From Chrysomallon squamiferum (Eukaryota > Mollusca > Gastropoda > Neomphalida > Peltospiridae), in assembly GCA_012295275.1 (NCBI GenBank), contig CM022678.1, forward strand, positions 18,933,169 through 18,997,168: a stretch of DNA of 64,000 nt. Direction: 5' to 3'. Both the position numbers and the translations under genes were made by a program. Below, in pieces: positions 40,733 through 54,530 of the stretch; the stretch's first letter is position 1, and each line of letters opens with the position of its first letter. A model generated the notes under the pieces. That model ran no database searches and was not told the origin of the DNA. It saw nothing but the letters and a program-made list of their open reading frames with translations.

Positions 40733-41199
40733 GATTTTACTGTGAGTAGTACATGCATAGAAACTTAGATAGACCGCACGTTAATCATGTTCATGGTTAA
40801 GTTGCAAACAGAGAATTTGAAACCATTGTAGTTACACTCAGTGTTAAAGAATAGAAAAATGTGATATGGGTAATGAAGATAATGTCTCTAATACTGCCTG
40901 GTTTTATCTGTGAAACAGTAGGTCGGATTTAATGTTTAATGTCAAACTACACTTCATAATTATTGTTGTTGTTGTTGTTTTTGCTGCTATAATAATAATA
41001 ATAATAATAAGAAGAAGAAGAAGAAGAAGAATAAGAATAATAATAATAATAAGAAGAAGAAGAACAAAACGGTGAAAGAAAGAAAGATAGAAAAACAGAA
41101 GCAGGGACTAAGTATCAACTCTTTTAATGACTTATGTGCACTGACGCAAGATTTAATATTTTGATACATATTGTAAATTACATGCAGACATTTACCATT

Positions 41200-43137
41200 T
41201 ATATCATTCTTAATTAATTTCCCCTAAAGTCCGATTCTCCACACTCAATCAAAAAGTTTTGCTCAAATATATGATCATATACTGTAAATTCATGGTCATT
41301 TGTATAATAATTCTTCCTAAATCCTAATGATTGAACGTCAGAGAGTATGTCATTAGTTTCACGATACAACTTTAGTCTATTATTTAACACAGCTGTAAAG
41401 AGTTTCCCGAGCCAAGTGAGTAATGTAATTGATCTATAATTTACTGCATTATTTTTAAGATCACTTTGTTTTTCTTTTTTTTTCTTTTAAATTGGCTTCA
41501 TTATACTAACAATGAGTAGAGGACGACACCCTTTTCAAACACAAAATATAAAAGTTGCACATATTCATGTATCATGCAATTAAAAGTTTGGTTGACATAT
41601 TCATTAATTATATTCCATTAACCCAAAATTTTGTTGTCTTGATATTTGTAACAAATGTAAATATTTTACATTCGAAAGTACGGCTATTTAGTAAATTATT
41701 ACTTTCTAAATCTGCGGTAAATTTTTGTTATGGAGTCTATCATAACTGATGTTTACGTAAGGAAAATATTGGTGCAGTGATTCTAAAGGAGGTAGATTGC
41801 AGTCCTAAAACGTTCGAATGCTTCATTTTGTTTTCCAGATTTGTCTTCTTAAAAAATGTAATATTACATTCTTGTACTGTTTCCTGGTATTTATAAGTCG
41901 TTGTTTGTTTTCTTATGTTTTCCTATTGTTAAAATGTTCTGGCTTCTGTGCATTTTTTTCTGAATGATCTGCATGCCAACCAAACCATGTCATTTTTACA
42001 TGCTTAGCGGTGGATTTGCTTCGAGCTTATCGAAATGTGCTTACCGTGATGTTTAGGAATAAGTTACTGATCTTGTTCACCGTGGGGTTAAAAAATATTA
42101 AAAATTATTCACCTATCTAAATCAGAAATAATAGTCGTGATAGTTTCTTTGTTTACATTATATTTGTCATCGACATTATTTTTCCATTTTCGGAATTTCA
42201 GTTCAGTTTCATCAGTGCCGTCTACTTGTTGTTTCGTTTTTAAACCTAAAAAAGGAAATTATAACTGGACTATCAGTATCTCAATAAAAAAGTTCAAAAT
42301 CAACAACTTCAGAGTTTAAGTTTTAGTCTAATACATGCAGGAAGCGACGTAGTTTATACATGTATTTGGTCTACCAATATCCTGAATTTTTCTTTGAGAA
42401 ATTCCGAAATTTAGCACGTTGTTTGGCTCGTTCATAAACTAAATAATTCGTCTAAAACTTCTATCATGTTATTTGTTTCAGTATCACACATTGTTTAATC
42501 AGGAGTATCTGAGTATTGGCGTTATATTCTGTAAACTGTCTATTAAATTTGTTTTACAGCATAACAAAAGTTAAAATTACTTCACCGTTTTGGTGATATA
42601 TAACCAAGCATATGCCGCTTGATTTAACACGTGATTTTTCCACACACACACAGGCACACACACACACACACACAGAGACGCACATATATGTATATACTTC
42701 TGATATTTCCAGCTTTTTCACTTTCATCAAATTTTATTTCTCCTAAACACAAAATATCATACTGATTAAAACAGTTTAAAACCTCTCGTGCATCTAAAAA
42801 TCCAATATTTACAGTTAGAAGTGTTTACTCTTTGTAACCGAGATTGTTCAATACTCAGTCTCTTCGTTTTGACTGGCGCTAGTGTCGATCCTCGGACTGT
42901 CCTAGGCCATAGTGAGGAGTAAATGCGCGCACGCGCTTTTGCATTTACAATTTGTGACTGTGCATGTTCGGTGCGATGTTTCTTTCTTATGAAAATATTT
43001 ACATATTTAATTTGTTCTTCAAGAAATTTATCTGATGCATCTTCTGTATCCTCGTAGTCTGGTTCTAGAATCAGTTTGAAAGTTGTCTCAAATAGATCGT
43101 GTCTAAATATGTAAAACATTTTCATACAGATCTTCAT
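41200..43137 (-). mobile_element. Degenerate LINE remnant, copy 3
   Basis: Same element in tandem unit 3. A deletion has joined the ORF1-like piece to the endonuclease-like piece in one frame (43137-42766, KMFYIFRHDLFETTFKLILE to NCKYWIFRCTRGFKLF). Reverse transcriptase remains lie at 41500-41200. It is inactive. Confidence 0.55.
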
Positions 43138-43835
43138 ATTAACGTAAGAATTTACGCATTGAAACTACTGCATTTTTCAACAACAAGAAACTCTTCAATC
43201 TGGTGACGAGTTAAAAATTATATTATTTATATTTAAGAACTCGTTGAAAACAGTTAACAGTAGATGTTAATTTCTTAAATGCTTTGATACAGAGTCTAGC
43301 AGTCAGTGTCTATGACTAAACAAAAGCGGAGAAAAGAGGTGTGACACTTTTTAATATAACCGATAATAACACTTGCGTTTTACAAGAATTGCAGTGGTTA
43401 AACTCCTCTTGATAAAGTTAAAATAATAGATTAAATTTTTATTAAAATGTAGTTTGAGGTATGTATTTGAATTTAAGTTACATTAAATGATTGTTGTGTA
43501 TACATGTTGTTTCTTTTCCTTCTAATGATGTTTATTTCATGTTTTTCATTCAAAGCACGATATTATTATCTATTATACATCGTTGTCGTAGTCGAATCCG
43601 CCGTCACCATTCTGTATCTTTTAGACTTCGTACTGAAACAAGTTTTCAGAAATATGATATACTTAGAACATTCAGTGACGTCAGAGGGTAACAAGAACAA
43701 AACACTGCATTCAAATAAACGGGTGACCTAGAACGAACTGCAGTTAGAAGTACATAGAGAAGTTGAAACATAAGGAATCTGCGAGTTAGTCTTGTGACAT
43801 TTATTCACATTTATTCAATTGTAAAAGGAGATAAA

Positions 43836-43889
<54 letters not shown>

Positions 43890-44191
43890 TAAATGAATAA
43901 ATAAATAATAAAATAGATAAATAAATAAAATAAGGTGAAGTCGGATGAAACATTTTAAAATAAAACTGTTTATGATAGTTAAAATAACGTATTCAAGAGT
44001 ACATCAAAATCTCTTCGTTTTATAATTCTACGAAGCGATATTACATAAAATAGTTTATGCTTCTGACATTGTCACAAGGTAACCAGAGAAATACTGTTTT
44101 GAAATAATCATATGACCTGGAACGAACTGCACTCAGAAGTATATAGACAAGATTAAACTTGACATATCTGCTTGTTGGTCCAGAGTTTTAC

Positions 44192-44240
44192 TATGTATGT
44201 ATGTATGTATGTATGTATGTATGTATGTATGTATGTATGT
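44192..44240. repeat. (TATG)n microsatellite
   Basis: About twelve TATG units directly before the long GT-rich stretch. Confidence 0.95.
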
Positions 44241-44285
44241 GCCGGTGTATATATACATACATATATAATATATTTATCTAACTGA

Positions 44286-44790
44286 ATGAATATCTGTGTA
44301 TGTATTTGTCTGTCCGTTTGTGTTAGTGTGTCTGTCTGTGTGTTTGAGTGTTCGTTGATGTATGTGGATGTGATGAGCGTTTGTGTGCGTGTGTGTTTGT
44401 GTGTGTATTTGTATGTGCATGCTTTTGTGTGTTTGTATCTGTGTGTGTCTGTGATTCTGTCTGTCTCTGTTTGTGTGCGTCAGTGTGTGTATGTGTCTGT
44501 CTGTCTGTTTGCCAGTGTGTCTGTGTGTTTATATCTGTGTGTGTGCGTTTGTATGTTTCTGTGTGTCTGTGTCTATATGTGTTTGGGAGTTTGTGTGCGT
44601 GTTTGCATGTGTGTTTGTGTGTATCTGTGTGTATGTCCTTGTTTGTGCATGTTTTTGTATGTGTGTTTGTTTTTCTATGTGTTTGAGTGTATATGTCTTT
44701 GTGTATGCATATAACTGTCTGTGTGTGTGTGTGTGTGGGGGGGGTGTCGTGGAAACCAGATTCCTCGACACACACACACACACACACACT
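44286..44790. repeat. Long imperfect GT-rich tract
   Basis: About 450 bases made almost only of short TG, TGTC, TGTT and TATG words with little A or C on this strand, then a G8 run and a CA repeat. Long open frames here in all registers (Cys/Val-rich one way, His/Thr-rich the other) are products of composition and are not genes. Confidence 0.85.
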
Positions 44791-45599
44791 CGGATGTGGG
44801 GAAATCTGGGCTAAATGATGAACAAAATCACAATATTTCAACTTTCTGCTATTTCCAACTTAACACCTTACCTCTAAATACTATTAAATTATTGCGAGGC
44901 TACTGTACAATGACAGTAACCCTGTTGATTTTAGGGTTAATATTTGCATTCACGATTTCTACCACATTTGCGTTTTGCCCAGAGTCAATGAAATAAAGGT
45001 TAAACAGAACACACACACACGCACACACACACACCTCTCTATTTATGTAAGTAAATCACTTAGATATTTGTGCTACCCGGAATATTAATAATTCTAAGAA
45101 GCGATATTATATAAAAAATTAGAGCAATCAGTCTGATTACGTGATGACGTCACGACTTCAGCTGAGAAGTGCTACAGTTGTCAAATGTTTTGTAACTGTT
45201 CCTCTCAAACTTTGTTTTGTGTAACGAAAAGTCGCTCTAAAGAAAGAAATAATAATTTGGAAGTATAAGGAATTTTACTAGACAATATCTGTTCTTATTG
45301 AAACAGACAAGTTCACTTTAAAGTGGAAGAGACACAATTGTGTATACTGGTAAAACACAAAAAGTAAATGTATTATGATATTCAGTGTTAAAATTAAATA
45401 AATTTAATCTGAACTGGCACATAATTTAACTGAAGAATAAATAAATAAAGAAATAATGAAAGAAATAATGAATTGTTCAACGTTTAATTGGATGAAATAT
45501 TATAAAATAAAATCATGTTTACGAGTTAGTATACTCAAGAGTACTGAATGAAGGTTAAACGTTTTGTGATTTAGAAATAAAATTAAATAATTAAATAAA

Positions 45600-45990
45600 C
45601 AATGTCTGCCCTGATTTCTCTGACACGAAAACAGAGTGGTCTTACAACATAAATCTTAATAATAATAATATTTAAGTGTGTGCAATTTTAAGTTATATTT
45701 TAGGTTACTATAAGAAAATTATATATTAGTCCTGAATGCTGCTCATATCTTTTTGTGCAAGTATACAAACCAGTTTGACAAATGTTATACTTACAACTTA
45801 TGTAAAACGTGTTTACACTATCACCAAGCAACCAGACTAACACACTACGTGCAAACCAGTCACGTGTCGTCTTACAAAAACCTGACGTGTCTGAGCGGAC
45901 TATTCATAGAGCGAGCAGAAGGTGTAGAATTCCTGACAATTCGTTAGTTGAAAAGATTCCAATGTTATTTCGATTTCTACTACAGGTAGG
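45600..45990 (+). repeat. Diverged copy of the 20.9-21.3 kb block with tRNA-like segment
   Basis: ATGTCTGCCCTGATTTCT at 45602 matches 20897 and 30815. CCTGACGTGTCTGAGCGGAC (45881) and TTATTTCGATTTCTAC (45965) match the A- and B-box-like places of the segment at 21221-21330. A third, shorter head is at 49491-49545 (GAGATGTCTAAGCGGATGAT). Confidence 0.5.
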
Positions 45991-45999
45991 CAAACCTTT

Positions 46000-46199
46000 T
46001 ACTACACTGTTGATTGTTTGTTTATTCATACTATAAAATGATTTTATTTTATTTTATTTTATTTCATTTATTTATGTTTTGTTTAATTTGCGGCGAACCC
46101 GGACTGTAACATAAGAGACTCTGCTCATGTTTGCGGTTTCATTTTAAAATAATACTCAGATCAACAATTATGAACTTATAAAACCGCATTATAAGTAAG

Positions 46200-46234
<35 letters not shown>

Positions 46235-46329
46235 GGATTTATTTATTATATTATCTTTTATATTATGTTTTTAATTGAATAATAAAAAGTCGAAATATAT
46301 CTTTGTATAAACACAAATATAAGTATTAC

Positions 46330-46400
<71 letters not shown>

Positions 46401-47115
46401 AATAAATAAGTAAATAAGCAGCATCTACGTATATGTTGTTCAGTTATAAAGCAGCCGAAAGAGGAATGAATATCTTCGGAACATCTGCTTATATATACAT
46501 AAAATAAAAATAAAAATAACAGGTTTCGTCAAATGTTAATGCTGATGGAAATTAGTCTATTTAGGAAATTACAAAACGTGTTGAATAATTATGATTAACC
46601 AAAGAAAATAGTTTCAATATAACATAGTTTTGTGATATGAACTTTATTACTTACGTTTTCGTTTTTTTTCTTTGTTTCTTTGTCTGTTAGTGTTTTTCCC
46701 TTTCTTTTTCTTTTTTTCTTTTCTTTTCTTGTTTTCTTTCTTTCTTTCTTTCTCTTTTATACTTTTTTTTTTTTTTTGATCTGTTAATTTGGAATTTATT
46801 TTTTTCACAAGGTCATGAAACATTCGCACTGTTAAATATTTCGACTTCATTAAATGAAAATTTAATTATTTATTAAATTCCATCTCGACGATAAATCAAA
46901 TCGACAGATAAATACTACGATACAAATAAGTGTGTAAATGTTTGACAATGTTTTTATTATTAAAACTTAATGACAAAATCAACGAGGTCTCCATTACTTT
47001 TCGGTGAGATCATTGTCACGTGACCTAAACATTTGAAATACTTAATGTGAGTTTTGTCACGTAGACACGAGTAAGCAAAGAAAAAACTATTTCTTTTCAA
47101 GTGATTATTATTTTT

Positions 47116-47171
<56 letters not shown>

Positions 47172-47530
47172 AATTTAAATAAATTAATGATTCAATGAAG
47201 AGTTTTGAAACTGGAAATGTTTTTGTCTTTGAAATAATTAGTTTATTATAATTATGTGTTTATTTTATGTGATATTGAAATACTTTTAAATGACATCGCA
47301 CAGAAAAATGTTATGAGTATGTCAGTAATTATAATGAATATATATTTTCTGCACTTCTGTAAAACATTCATCTTCTTCTTCTTCTTCTTATTGTTGTTGT
47401 TGTGTTATTATATTATAATAAACTGAATTATGTGATACTGGTACACATATTTTAACGTTTTCAGTTTCGGTCAATTCAACAGTCAAAAAATCAAGAAGAA
47501 TTGCGCTGCTAACAACAACAGCAAACAGCA

Positions 47531-47574
<44 letters not shown>

Positions 47575-47658
47575 GCAAAAGATAGACGAACATATTGCTT
47601 GTGTTCAGAATGTGTAATAATTTTTTTATTATTCATTTATTTTCCTATTTATTCATTA

Positions 47659-47707
<49 letters not shown>

Positions 47708-48621
47708 ACAAATACTAATTATAATACTCAGAAAGCATTTAAATAATTTCCCCCCCCCCCAGTGTCTGTATTTTGAAATTTATCACCAGGAGTGAGCCCT
47801 CGGACACATGCATACATTTTTTTTATTTGTCACCCGCACCCCAGTAATAATGTAGGCCTGAATCAGTTGAAAATTGCCCTTTCCCCAGCTCGGCACAGAT
47901 ACATTTTTGTTCAAAGGAGCATGCAATGTTCGCCACACTAAACAGTAATATTTTCCGCTTCCAGTGCACTTTTTGTTTTTGTTCAGATTCAAGTCTGTGT
48001 TTCTTAATTTTTTTACGAAGAATTATGCACTTTCACGTGACAAGCCTCTGTACCTGTTGAAAATACACATGGTTTCGTTCCTGACTTCCAGCATTAAAAA
48101 AAGGGCTAAAATTAATCTCACATGAGAGAGCGTAGACTTCACTTCAAAATGAAATTTTCCTCTCATAAATTTTCCTTTCTACAAAAAAATTCCCGATCAT
48201 GGATAATTCCCGAAAGGAACAATTTCTATGCTTTCTAAAAAACACGGAAATTATTCTGGCAATATCACGTGGAAAATATGTCATTCGTTGGTCAGAAATG
48301 AACTTGGACATGGAAGAATGTCCTCACTAAGCAAGCGGATGGGAATAGATTGTTAAGGAACGTATAAGAGTCATAATGGAATGAAGCGTTGCCTGAAGTT
48401 TTTTATTTCTCTTTTATTATTATTGTTATTTTGTTTATCTCCTCTTGTTAAAAAATCCTAACGGTTTTTGTTCGAGGAATTTGATATTATCAGTTTCAGG
48501 TGAGGTAATTTGTGATCGGTGTGTTGATAATTTTAATCAGTTTTAGTTTGACTTGAACATTAGTTTGTTTTGGGTGTATATGTCAGTTGATTCTACTAAG
48601 TAATTGCATACATTTTCATCA

Positions 48622-48660
<39 letters not shown>

Positions 48661-48845
48661 CAACAAAAATTCAAAGAAAAAAGAGAAAAAAAATCAGGGA
48701 GCTAGTAGGTCCTGCTCCCGAAGTAAATACACTGTACCCGAAATAAGCGGATGCTTAGAACAACCTGCCCCATTATCACGAATAATTTGGGTCTTAGTAA
48801 AGTGAATTATTGTTATTTATAGATAATTGTAATTTGACGAAAGGA

Positions 48846-48906
<61 letters not shown>

Positions 48907-51900
48907 AAATAAATAAATATTAATATGAAAGCTTTCAAGATAAAATGTGTAAGTTAACCTTTTTGTTTGCTTTCAGTGTCGTGTTCAGTATGGCAATAAT
49001 TAATGTTAAGCCTCATGTTAGCTGCGAAATATAAATGAATACATAAATAAATAAGTAAGGAAAGAAAGAAAGAAATAAAGAAGGAAGGAAAGAATTAGAC
49101 ACAACTTAAATTACTTAGTCATTTATAGATTAGATGACAAAAATATTAAATTAGTGTTTGTTTGTTTGTCTACTTTCAAACTTAAGCATAAGAGATCAGT
49201 CACGTGATTCTTATCCATGATATAGGTAGAAAATTACAAGAGTACATCAAAAAAGAATTCCAAACAGAATGAAATCAAATAATTAAAAAATAAATAAATA
49301 AAAATGAAAAAATAAATAAATAAAAATAAAAATAATAAATAAATAAATTAAAAAGTATAACTAATTAACTAACTAACTAAATAAATAAATAAATAAATAA
49401 ATAACTAAATAATGAAACGTGAAATGTAGAGTTGGATGAAATGTTATAAAATAAAATTGTCGGTTAGTGTATTTTACCAGCAACGTATTCGAGATGTCTA
49501 AGCGGATGATTTACATAGCGTGGAGATTATATTGAAGATAATATTATTCACACTGCCGGGTTTTTTCTGAAACAGTAGGTGAGATTTCAAAGTGTGATTT
49601 CACCCTTATTATTATTATTATTTTTATTAATACTATTGTTATTACTATCATTATTAAAAATTGTTACTGTGTACTGCCCAGCCAAGTTGATTACAATCTC
49701 ACATCGCTGATATTTTTCTATGATTCCATGCTTTAATTCAGTGGACGTCAACCGCTTTTTTTTTTACTGAAACATTTAGAACATCATCAACCATAACTAC
49801 TGTGCGAATAAAGAGACAAGGTTCGTACGTGTTTTCGAAAGCCTTGGAAAGTTTTGGTAATTCCTCATTGTGTTTTCCAAGACATTAAAGTTTAGGAAAA
49901 TCACGTTTTGTTACCTTGGCTATGGTAAAGTTATGGAAAATTATGTCCTTGCCGTAAATAAAATGTAAGAGAAACTGGTTTGTTACACCGATATTTAGCC
50001 CAGACCCAGAGCCACGTTTTCGCCAGTATAATGAAATGCCGTTATAGCCTGGCCAACGAAAATGGTTCCGTTTTAGCCAGATCCGGAAAGAATAACTCAG
50101 GCTATCTGCGCTTGCGCCGGAGATGCGTTTTGCTAAAAACAGCTGTATTTCGTTTTCGGTATTCCAGTTTTTAAAATCTGTTTAATTATCAATAGTAGGT
50201 GATACTTGTTACATACTTCTATCAGACTGGCAGAGTATTTTTGTTGTGATAGCGCTAAGTAGTCAGTGTAATTGATTACAACACTGATACGTGTATATCG
50301 CTGCATTGTCGTACTTCTGGTATAGCGACAATCAGCTGTTCCAACCAGCTCAGGTTTCTAAACGCAGTGACACATGCTACTTACAGAAGTGGTTTATACA
50401 TAATTTGAAACTGAAATTCATGTATAAAGCGCACCGTTATATAAACCGCTCTCTCCGATATTTTTCATTTTAGGTTTAGAGTTTAGAGCATTGAATAGAT
50501 GGGGAAATGTCTTAATGTACTCAGTGCGTTGATATTATTGGGAATAAAAATCTCAGCCTGGTGGTCAGAGCAACAAGAAATGTGCGGATATCTGCAGCCA
50601 ATCATGATCCCTCGTTGGCGGCTGCCTGGACAACTGGCAACAAAGACATGTGACCATGTATTGTACGTCTACGTTGTGTTTAAGCCCAGAGTAAAACAAA
50701 AGTGAGATAATTTACCTTATCCTAGACTTTTTAATGAAATCAGTAGAAAATCGCATGAAATTATTATTTTTATTTATTTGTGAGTGTGTGTGTGTGTGGG
50801 TATGTGTGTGTGTGTCTGTCCGTGTGTGTGTCCTGTTATAGTATACGGATTTTTTATTTTGTTACTCAGATCATAAATTGTGAAATAATAAAACTGAAAG
50901 AAGTCCAACTGATAATTCAGATCACAAACCCATAAGGAGTAGGATTTATGGCATTTTAAAGGTATGAGTTATTACTTGAATTCGAAGAAAGGAACACGAC
51001 AACTTTCGGAAATGATTTTGGAAATTTGGATTTGGGGTCTGTGGAAAGTTTTGAAAAAGTTATGGAAATTTTGACAGACGAAGGTATACGAACCCCGAAG
51101 AGAGAAACATAATTTTTGTAGGCTTTATTTTTTTTAAACTATCTATAATACGGGGAGAGGGGAGATAGTTATTGTTCCAAGATTAAATTTTGTTTACCAG
51201 TATATATATATATAGGCACGCTGATATGTTACTACATGTTGTTTACCTAATCGGAAGTTTTCATCTGTTAACCACAATTTCCGGTCCTGATCGCAATCCG
51301 ATTTATATTTTACGTGACTGAAACGGAATCATGTAATTTAAAATGCCGGCATGTTGTTAAGTGATGTATCTGAATGTAAAAAAAAAAAAACTCTTAAGAA
51401 ACTGTTAATGTACATTCTTTTTTATTCGGATTAAAGATATAGTTCCTTGGATTTTTTACATTCTTCTTCTCCTTTATGTGCGATAAGTTTTCTTTGTTTT
51501 TGGTAATGGGAATTAGTCTAATAAAAAATGGCGCGGGCAGTGATAAACAAACTGCATTGTAACCTTTTGCGATTCAATACCAGTTTATTAAATGAAATTC
51601 TCGTAAGGTTTAAGAGATTAAATTTAAAAATAATTTCGCTGTAGAAACCTTCCATCCTACATCTCTGATTATCAATTTATGATCAGTCTCTGAAACTATG
51701 GTCTATCTATGAATTACGATTCAGCAGTCAGTATTTTAATAAAAAGTAAATTTCATGTAAATAATAAAACCACGTTAAAATTTATTTATTGTGTTTTCTG
51801 ATGTTTTGAAATAAATAGTGTCCGTTACATAATTATATGGATATATATAATATAGATATCCATGCATACATGTAGACGTGTACACATATGTATGTAAGTA
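46000..51900. other. Intergenic stretch, no supported gene
   Basis: It holds AAT, AAAT, TAC and AAAG microsatellites (46200-46415, 47117-47170, 47533-47573, 47661-47706, 48624-48660, 48850-48907 and 49375-49410), a C10 run at 47751-47760, and diverged repeat words (for example near 49430-49600). The part at 49.7-50.7 kb is less AT-rich and carries a 68-codon frame (50499-50705) without splice context or recognisable domain, so it is not called. Confidence 0.55.
48850..48907. repeat. (AAAG)n microsatellite
   Basis: About 14 AAAG/GAAA units, a pure polypurine tract on this strand. Confidence 0.95.
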
Positions 51901-51929
51901 AACTTAATGTTTTTAATCTTGTATCAATG

Positions 51930-52370
51930 GAGGCTAAGACTGTATGAAAAGGTTTACCAGAATGTTTGTTTTGTCTGTTAAATTTATCAGACATGTAGGA
52001 TATAACGTTGCAGACACATTAACCTTTTCAAATAATATTTGGCTTTCTTCTCCAGACATTTATGTGCTGTTAGAAAGAATTCATCCTGTTCTTTCTTACA
52101 AACAGACAGCAATACCATTGGTTGGCTTAATCTGTTGTTGTAAAAGTGAAGAAGATAATTAACTAATTACTAAAGAAAATGCTTTGCTCATTAAATTATT
52201 ATTCTAGAGTTATTTCACTTATAAGTTTTGTTTCTGTATGTCCTTGTTCCTTCTCTCTGTATTCTATAAGTACTTGAATGGTACTTTGAATATAGACGCA
52301 TGTATCCAATGTCTATTCAAGTCTGACATAAATAGGTTTTATACCAGTCATTTTAGTTGAACCACAGCAG
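51930..52370 (+). repeat. Diverged copy of the 22.55-23.0 kb block, upstream of the STAND gene
   Basis: GGAGGCTAAGA, GCAGACACATTAACCTTTTC, AATAATATTTGGCTTTCTTC, TTCCTTCTCTCTGTATTCTA and AAGTCTGACATAAATA match, in order, 22555-22995 and 31335-31760. Divergence is higher than among the tandem units. A CA repeat follows here, and GT repeats follow the others. Confidence 0.6.
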
Positions 52371-52506
52371 TAAACTTAATTAGTGAAATAGAATGATCTT
52401 ATAAATTGTGACTGTTCATATATATATATATATATTTTAAGGTTATAATGAATCTCTCTCTCCACACATATACAACACATACGCACACACACAGACACGT
52501 ACAGAT

Positions 52507-52510
<4 letters not shown>

Positions 52511-52595
<85 letters not shown>
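52511..52595. repeat. (CA)n then (TA)n microsatellite
   Basis: About 33 CA units followed by about nine TA units, a common Z-DNA-prone arrangement. Confidence 0.95.
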
Positions 52596-53721
52596 GGGAA
52601 TAACTGGTTACTGATAAAATATGTCTATTAAGACAGTAATCAGTTATTTCTTTTTATGTGCAATCCTAAATAAAACAAAAATTGGATTTTGTTGTCTTAA
52701 AAACCAAAACAAGGTAGTTTTTAAATAACTTGTATTTCTTCTTATTACTTTTTCGAATGAAAATGTTTTGAAAATGGTATTTTAAGACCTAAACCAGGAG
52801 TTAACTACTAAAGAAGTAACTGTGAACACCATGAATGCCTGTGAATGTGTGTCTGTAAATACTTAATTTGTCAAAGTAAACACATAATCATGATGAACTG
52901 CTATAATTTTAGTCAGTACTTAAAAATACATTTATGTAGTCATCATATCTTGCCTCTGTTTACTTAGTTAAAGCTCTTTGTAATGCTGACATTGGTGTTC
53001 AGCTAATGTTATTGTTATAATAGGTTGAGTCATAAAACAAGTTTACTGAGATAATTAATTACTACAAACCTCTATACTAACCCAAAATACCATAGTTCAT
53101 GCCTGCTCATTAGTCCTACTGACTAGTAAAACTATACTCAGTTATAAAAACGTATTTTTTTTTAAATCTTTCATAATCAATTATTAACAAATGAATTAAT
53201 AATAACATCAATAATTATAATAACAATAATAGTTTTAGTTTCACACACATGCATTGTCTCAGACAAATTGTAATCCCACATATATGTACATACAATAGAT
53301 GACTGTTTTAAAACACTACACACAAGAACATTGCCTTTCTGTATAGTTATTTTGATTTTCTCACTCAACTTCATTTCATTTTCTTGGTATCTAGTAATTT
53401 TGATATTCTTCATATCTAAGTATTTGGATTTCCTCAGTTAAGAGGAGCTTCTGCAAAAAAAACCCAAAATAACTGATGTAGTAACTGTTTAACACATTTT
53501 TTATTAACTGAAATTCTGTGTAGTAAAACGCAAAATAATTCATCCGTGAAACTAAACGTACCAACAATTTTGTTATGCAAAGACTTCCAATACTGTTTTA
53601 GAAAAGAAAATGTTTATGGTATACTTTATGTATTTTATTTTATTTTCTAAGTGAAAATTGAATCATGTATTAACAGTACATAAAATTTAAAAACCTCTGT
53701 TTTCTTTTGTTCTGTTGACAG

Positions 53722-54530
53722 GACTGAACAATTGCATGGTCACTGACAGACAACTGGTTTAACATACAACAGCTAAAATCTAAATATGGGTTAAACAGAG
53801 TTGTAAGTAAGTAAACATTTTGAGAGTAATGTATTCATGTATGTATGTGATTCTGCTGTCAGTTTTATAATAAACAACAACAAACAGAGGTGAGGAGTAT
53901 TTCAGTAAATTTTTTATCAATGTGAATTTATATCTATTTCTGTGGTTAATCCTAAGTTTGTCTCAAAATGACAGCAGAAATTCAGTCAATATTTTATGAA
54001 ACATTTTAGTTTTCACCTGGATCAGATACAGAATGGTTATATAAATCTGTCTACATCCAGTTTTGATTGTCAAACATGAAATCAGCTAATTTTTTCCAGT
54101 AAAAACATAGATGGCGATGTATCTCAATAACTTTTATACACACATCTAATTTTGTAAAAGTTCATGGCTGTTTATTGCATTACATTTGATTCATATAATT
54201 TTATCGTGTAAGCTAACCAGATCTGTATATTGATAACAAATAAATAAATACAATTTTATTTTAGTATCACATTTAATCTGTTAATAAATTTTGAGTCTTT
54301 GAATAATGGTAGTTATAATCATAATGGGTTTATTTTTAATATTAGTAACTAAGTAAGTTTTTTTTAAAGAAAATGTATTACTTGGCAATGTTATTTTAAG
54401 AAGCAAGATAAATCAGTATGTATGTTTGTATTGTTCTATTGACATGATAGAAGAGTTGTACAGTGACAAACAACTGGTTCAACATACAGCATCTAATGTC
54501 TAAAGATGGGTTAAACTGAACTGAAACAAT
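53722..54530 (+). other. Two duplicated exon-like blocks, probable 5' non-coding exons of the STAND gene
   Basis: Block 1 (53722-53802) follows TTCTGTTGACAG and ends at GTAAGTAAGTAAA. Block 2 (about 54451-54530) ends at GTAAGTAAGTAAATG. They share CAACTGGTTTAACATACA and GATGGGTTAAAC-type words, and their introns start alike. Neither is open in a frame that joins the coding exon. A short third candidate is 55707-55734, between TTTCAG and GTAAGC. They may be alternative or serial leader exons. Confidence 0.4.

Larger units (their letters stand above)
35368..43840 (+). repeat. Large tandem unit 3 (about 8.47 kb)
   Basis: Same order as unit 2. After GCTAGTTAATCTGTTTTCCG (40271) the segment equivalent to about 31335-32050 is missing and replaced by GTT/ATT simple repeats. 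A new segment (about 40740-41160) is inserted before the LINE remnant. Units 2 and 3 look more similar to each other than to unit 1. Confidence 0.8.

Noticed and set aside
44286-44841. Several 86 to 172-codon open frames, Cys/Val-rich or His/Thr-rich
   Set aside because: They are translations of the GT-rich tract in all registers, with no start, splice context or domain.
50499-50705. 68-codon frame in the less AT-rich part of the intergenic region
   Set aside because: No homology recognised, no splice partners and no repeat in the window; too short to support.
51944-52162. 72-codon frame upstream of the receptor
   Set aside because: It sits in a repeat block whose other copies (22.56 kb and 31.34 kb) do not keep the frame.
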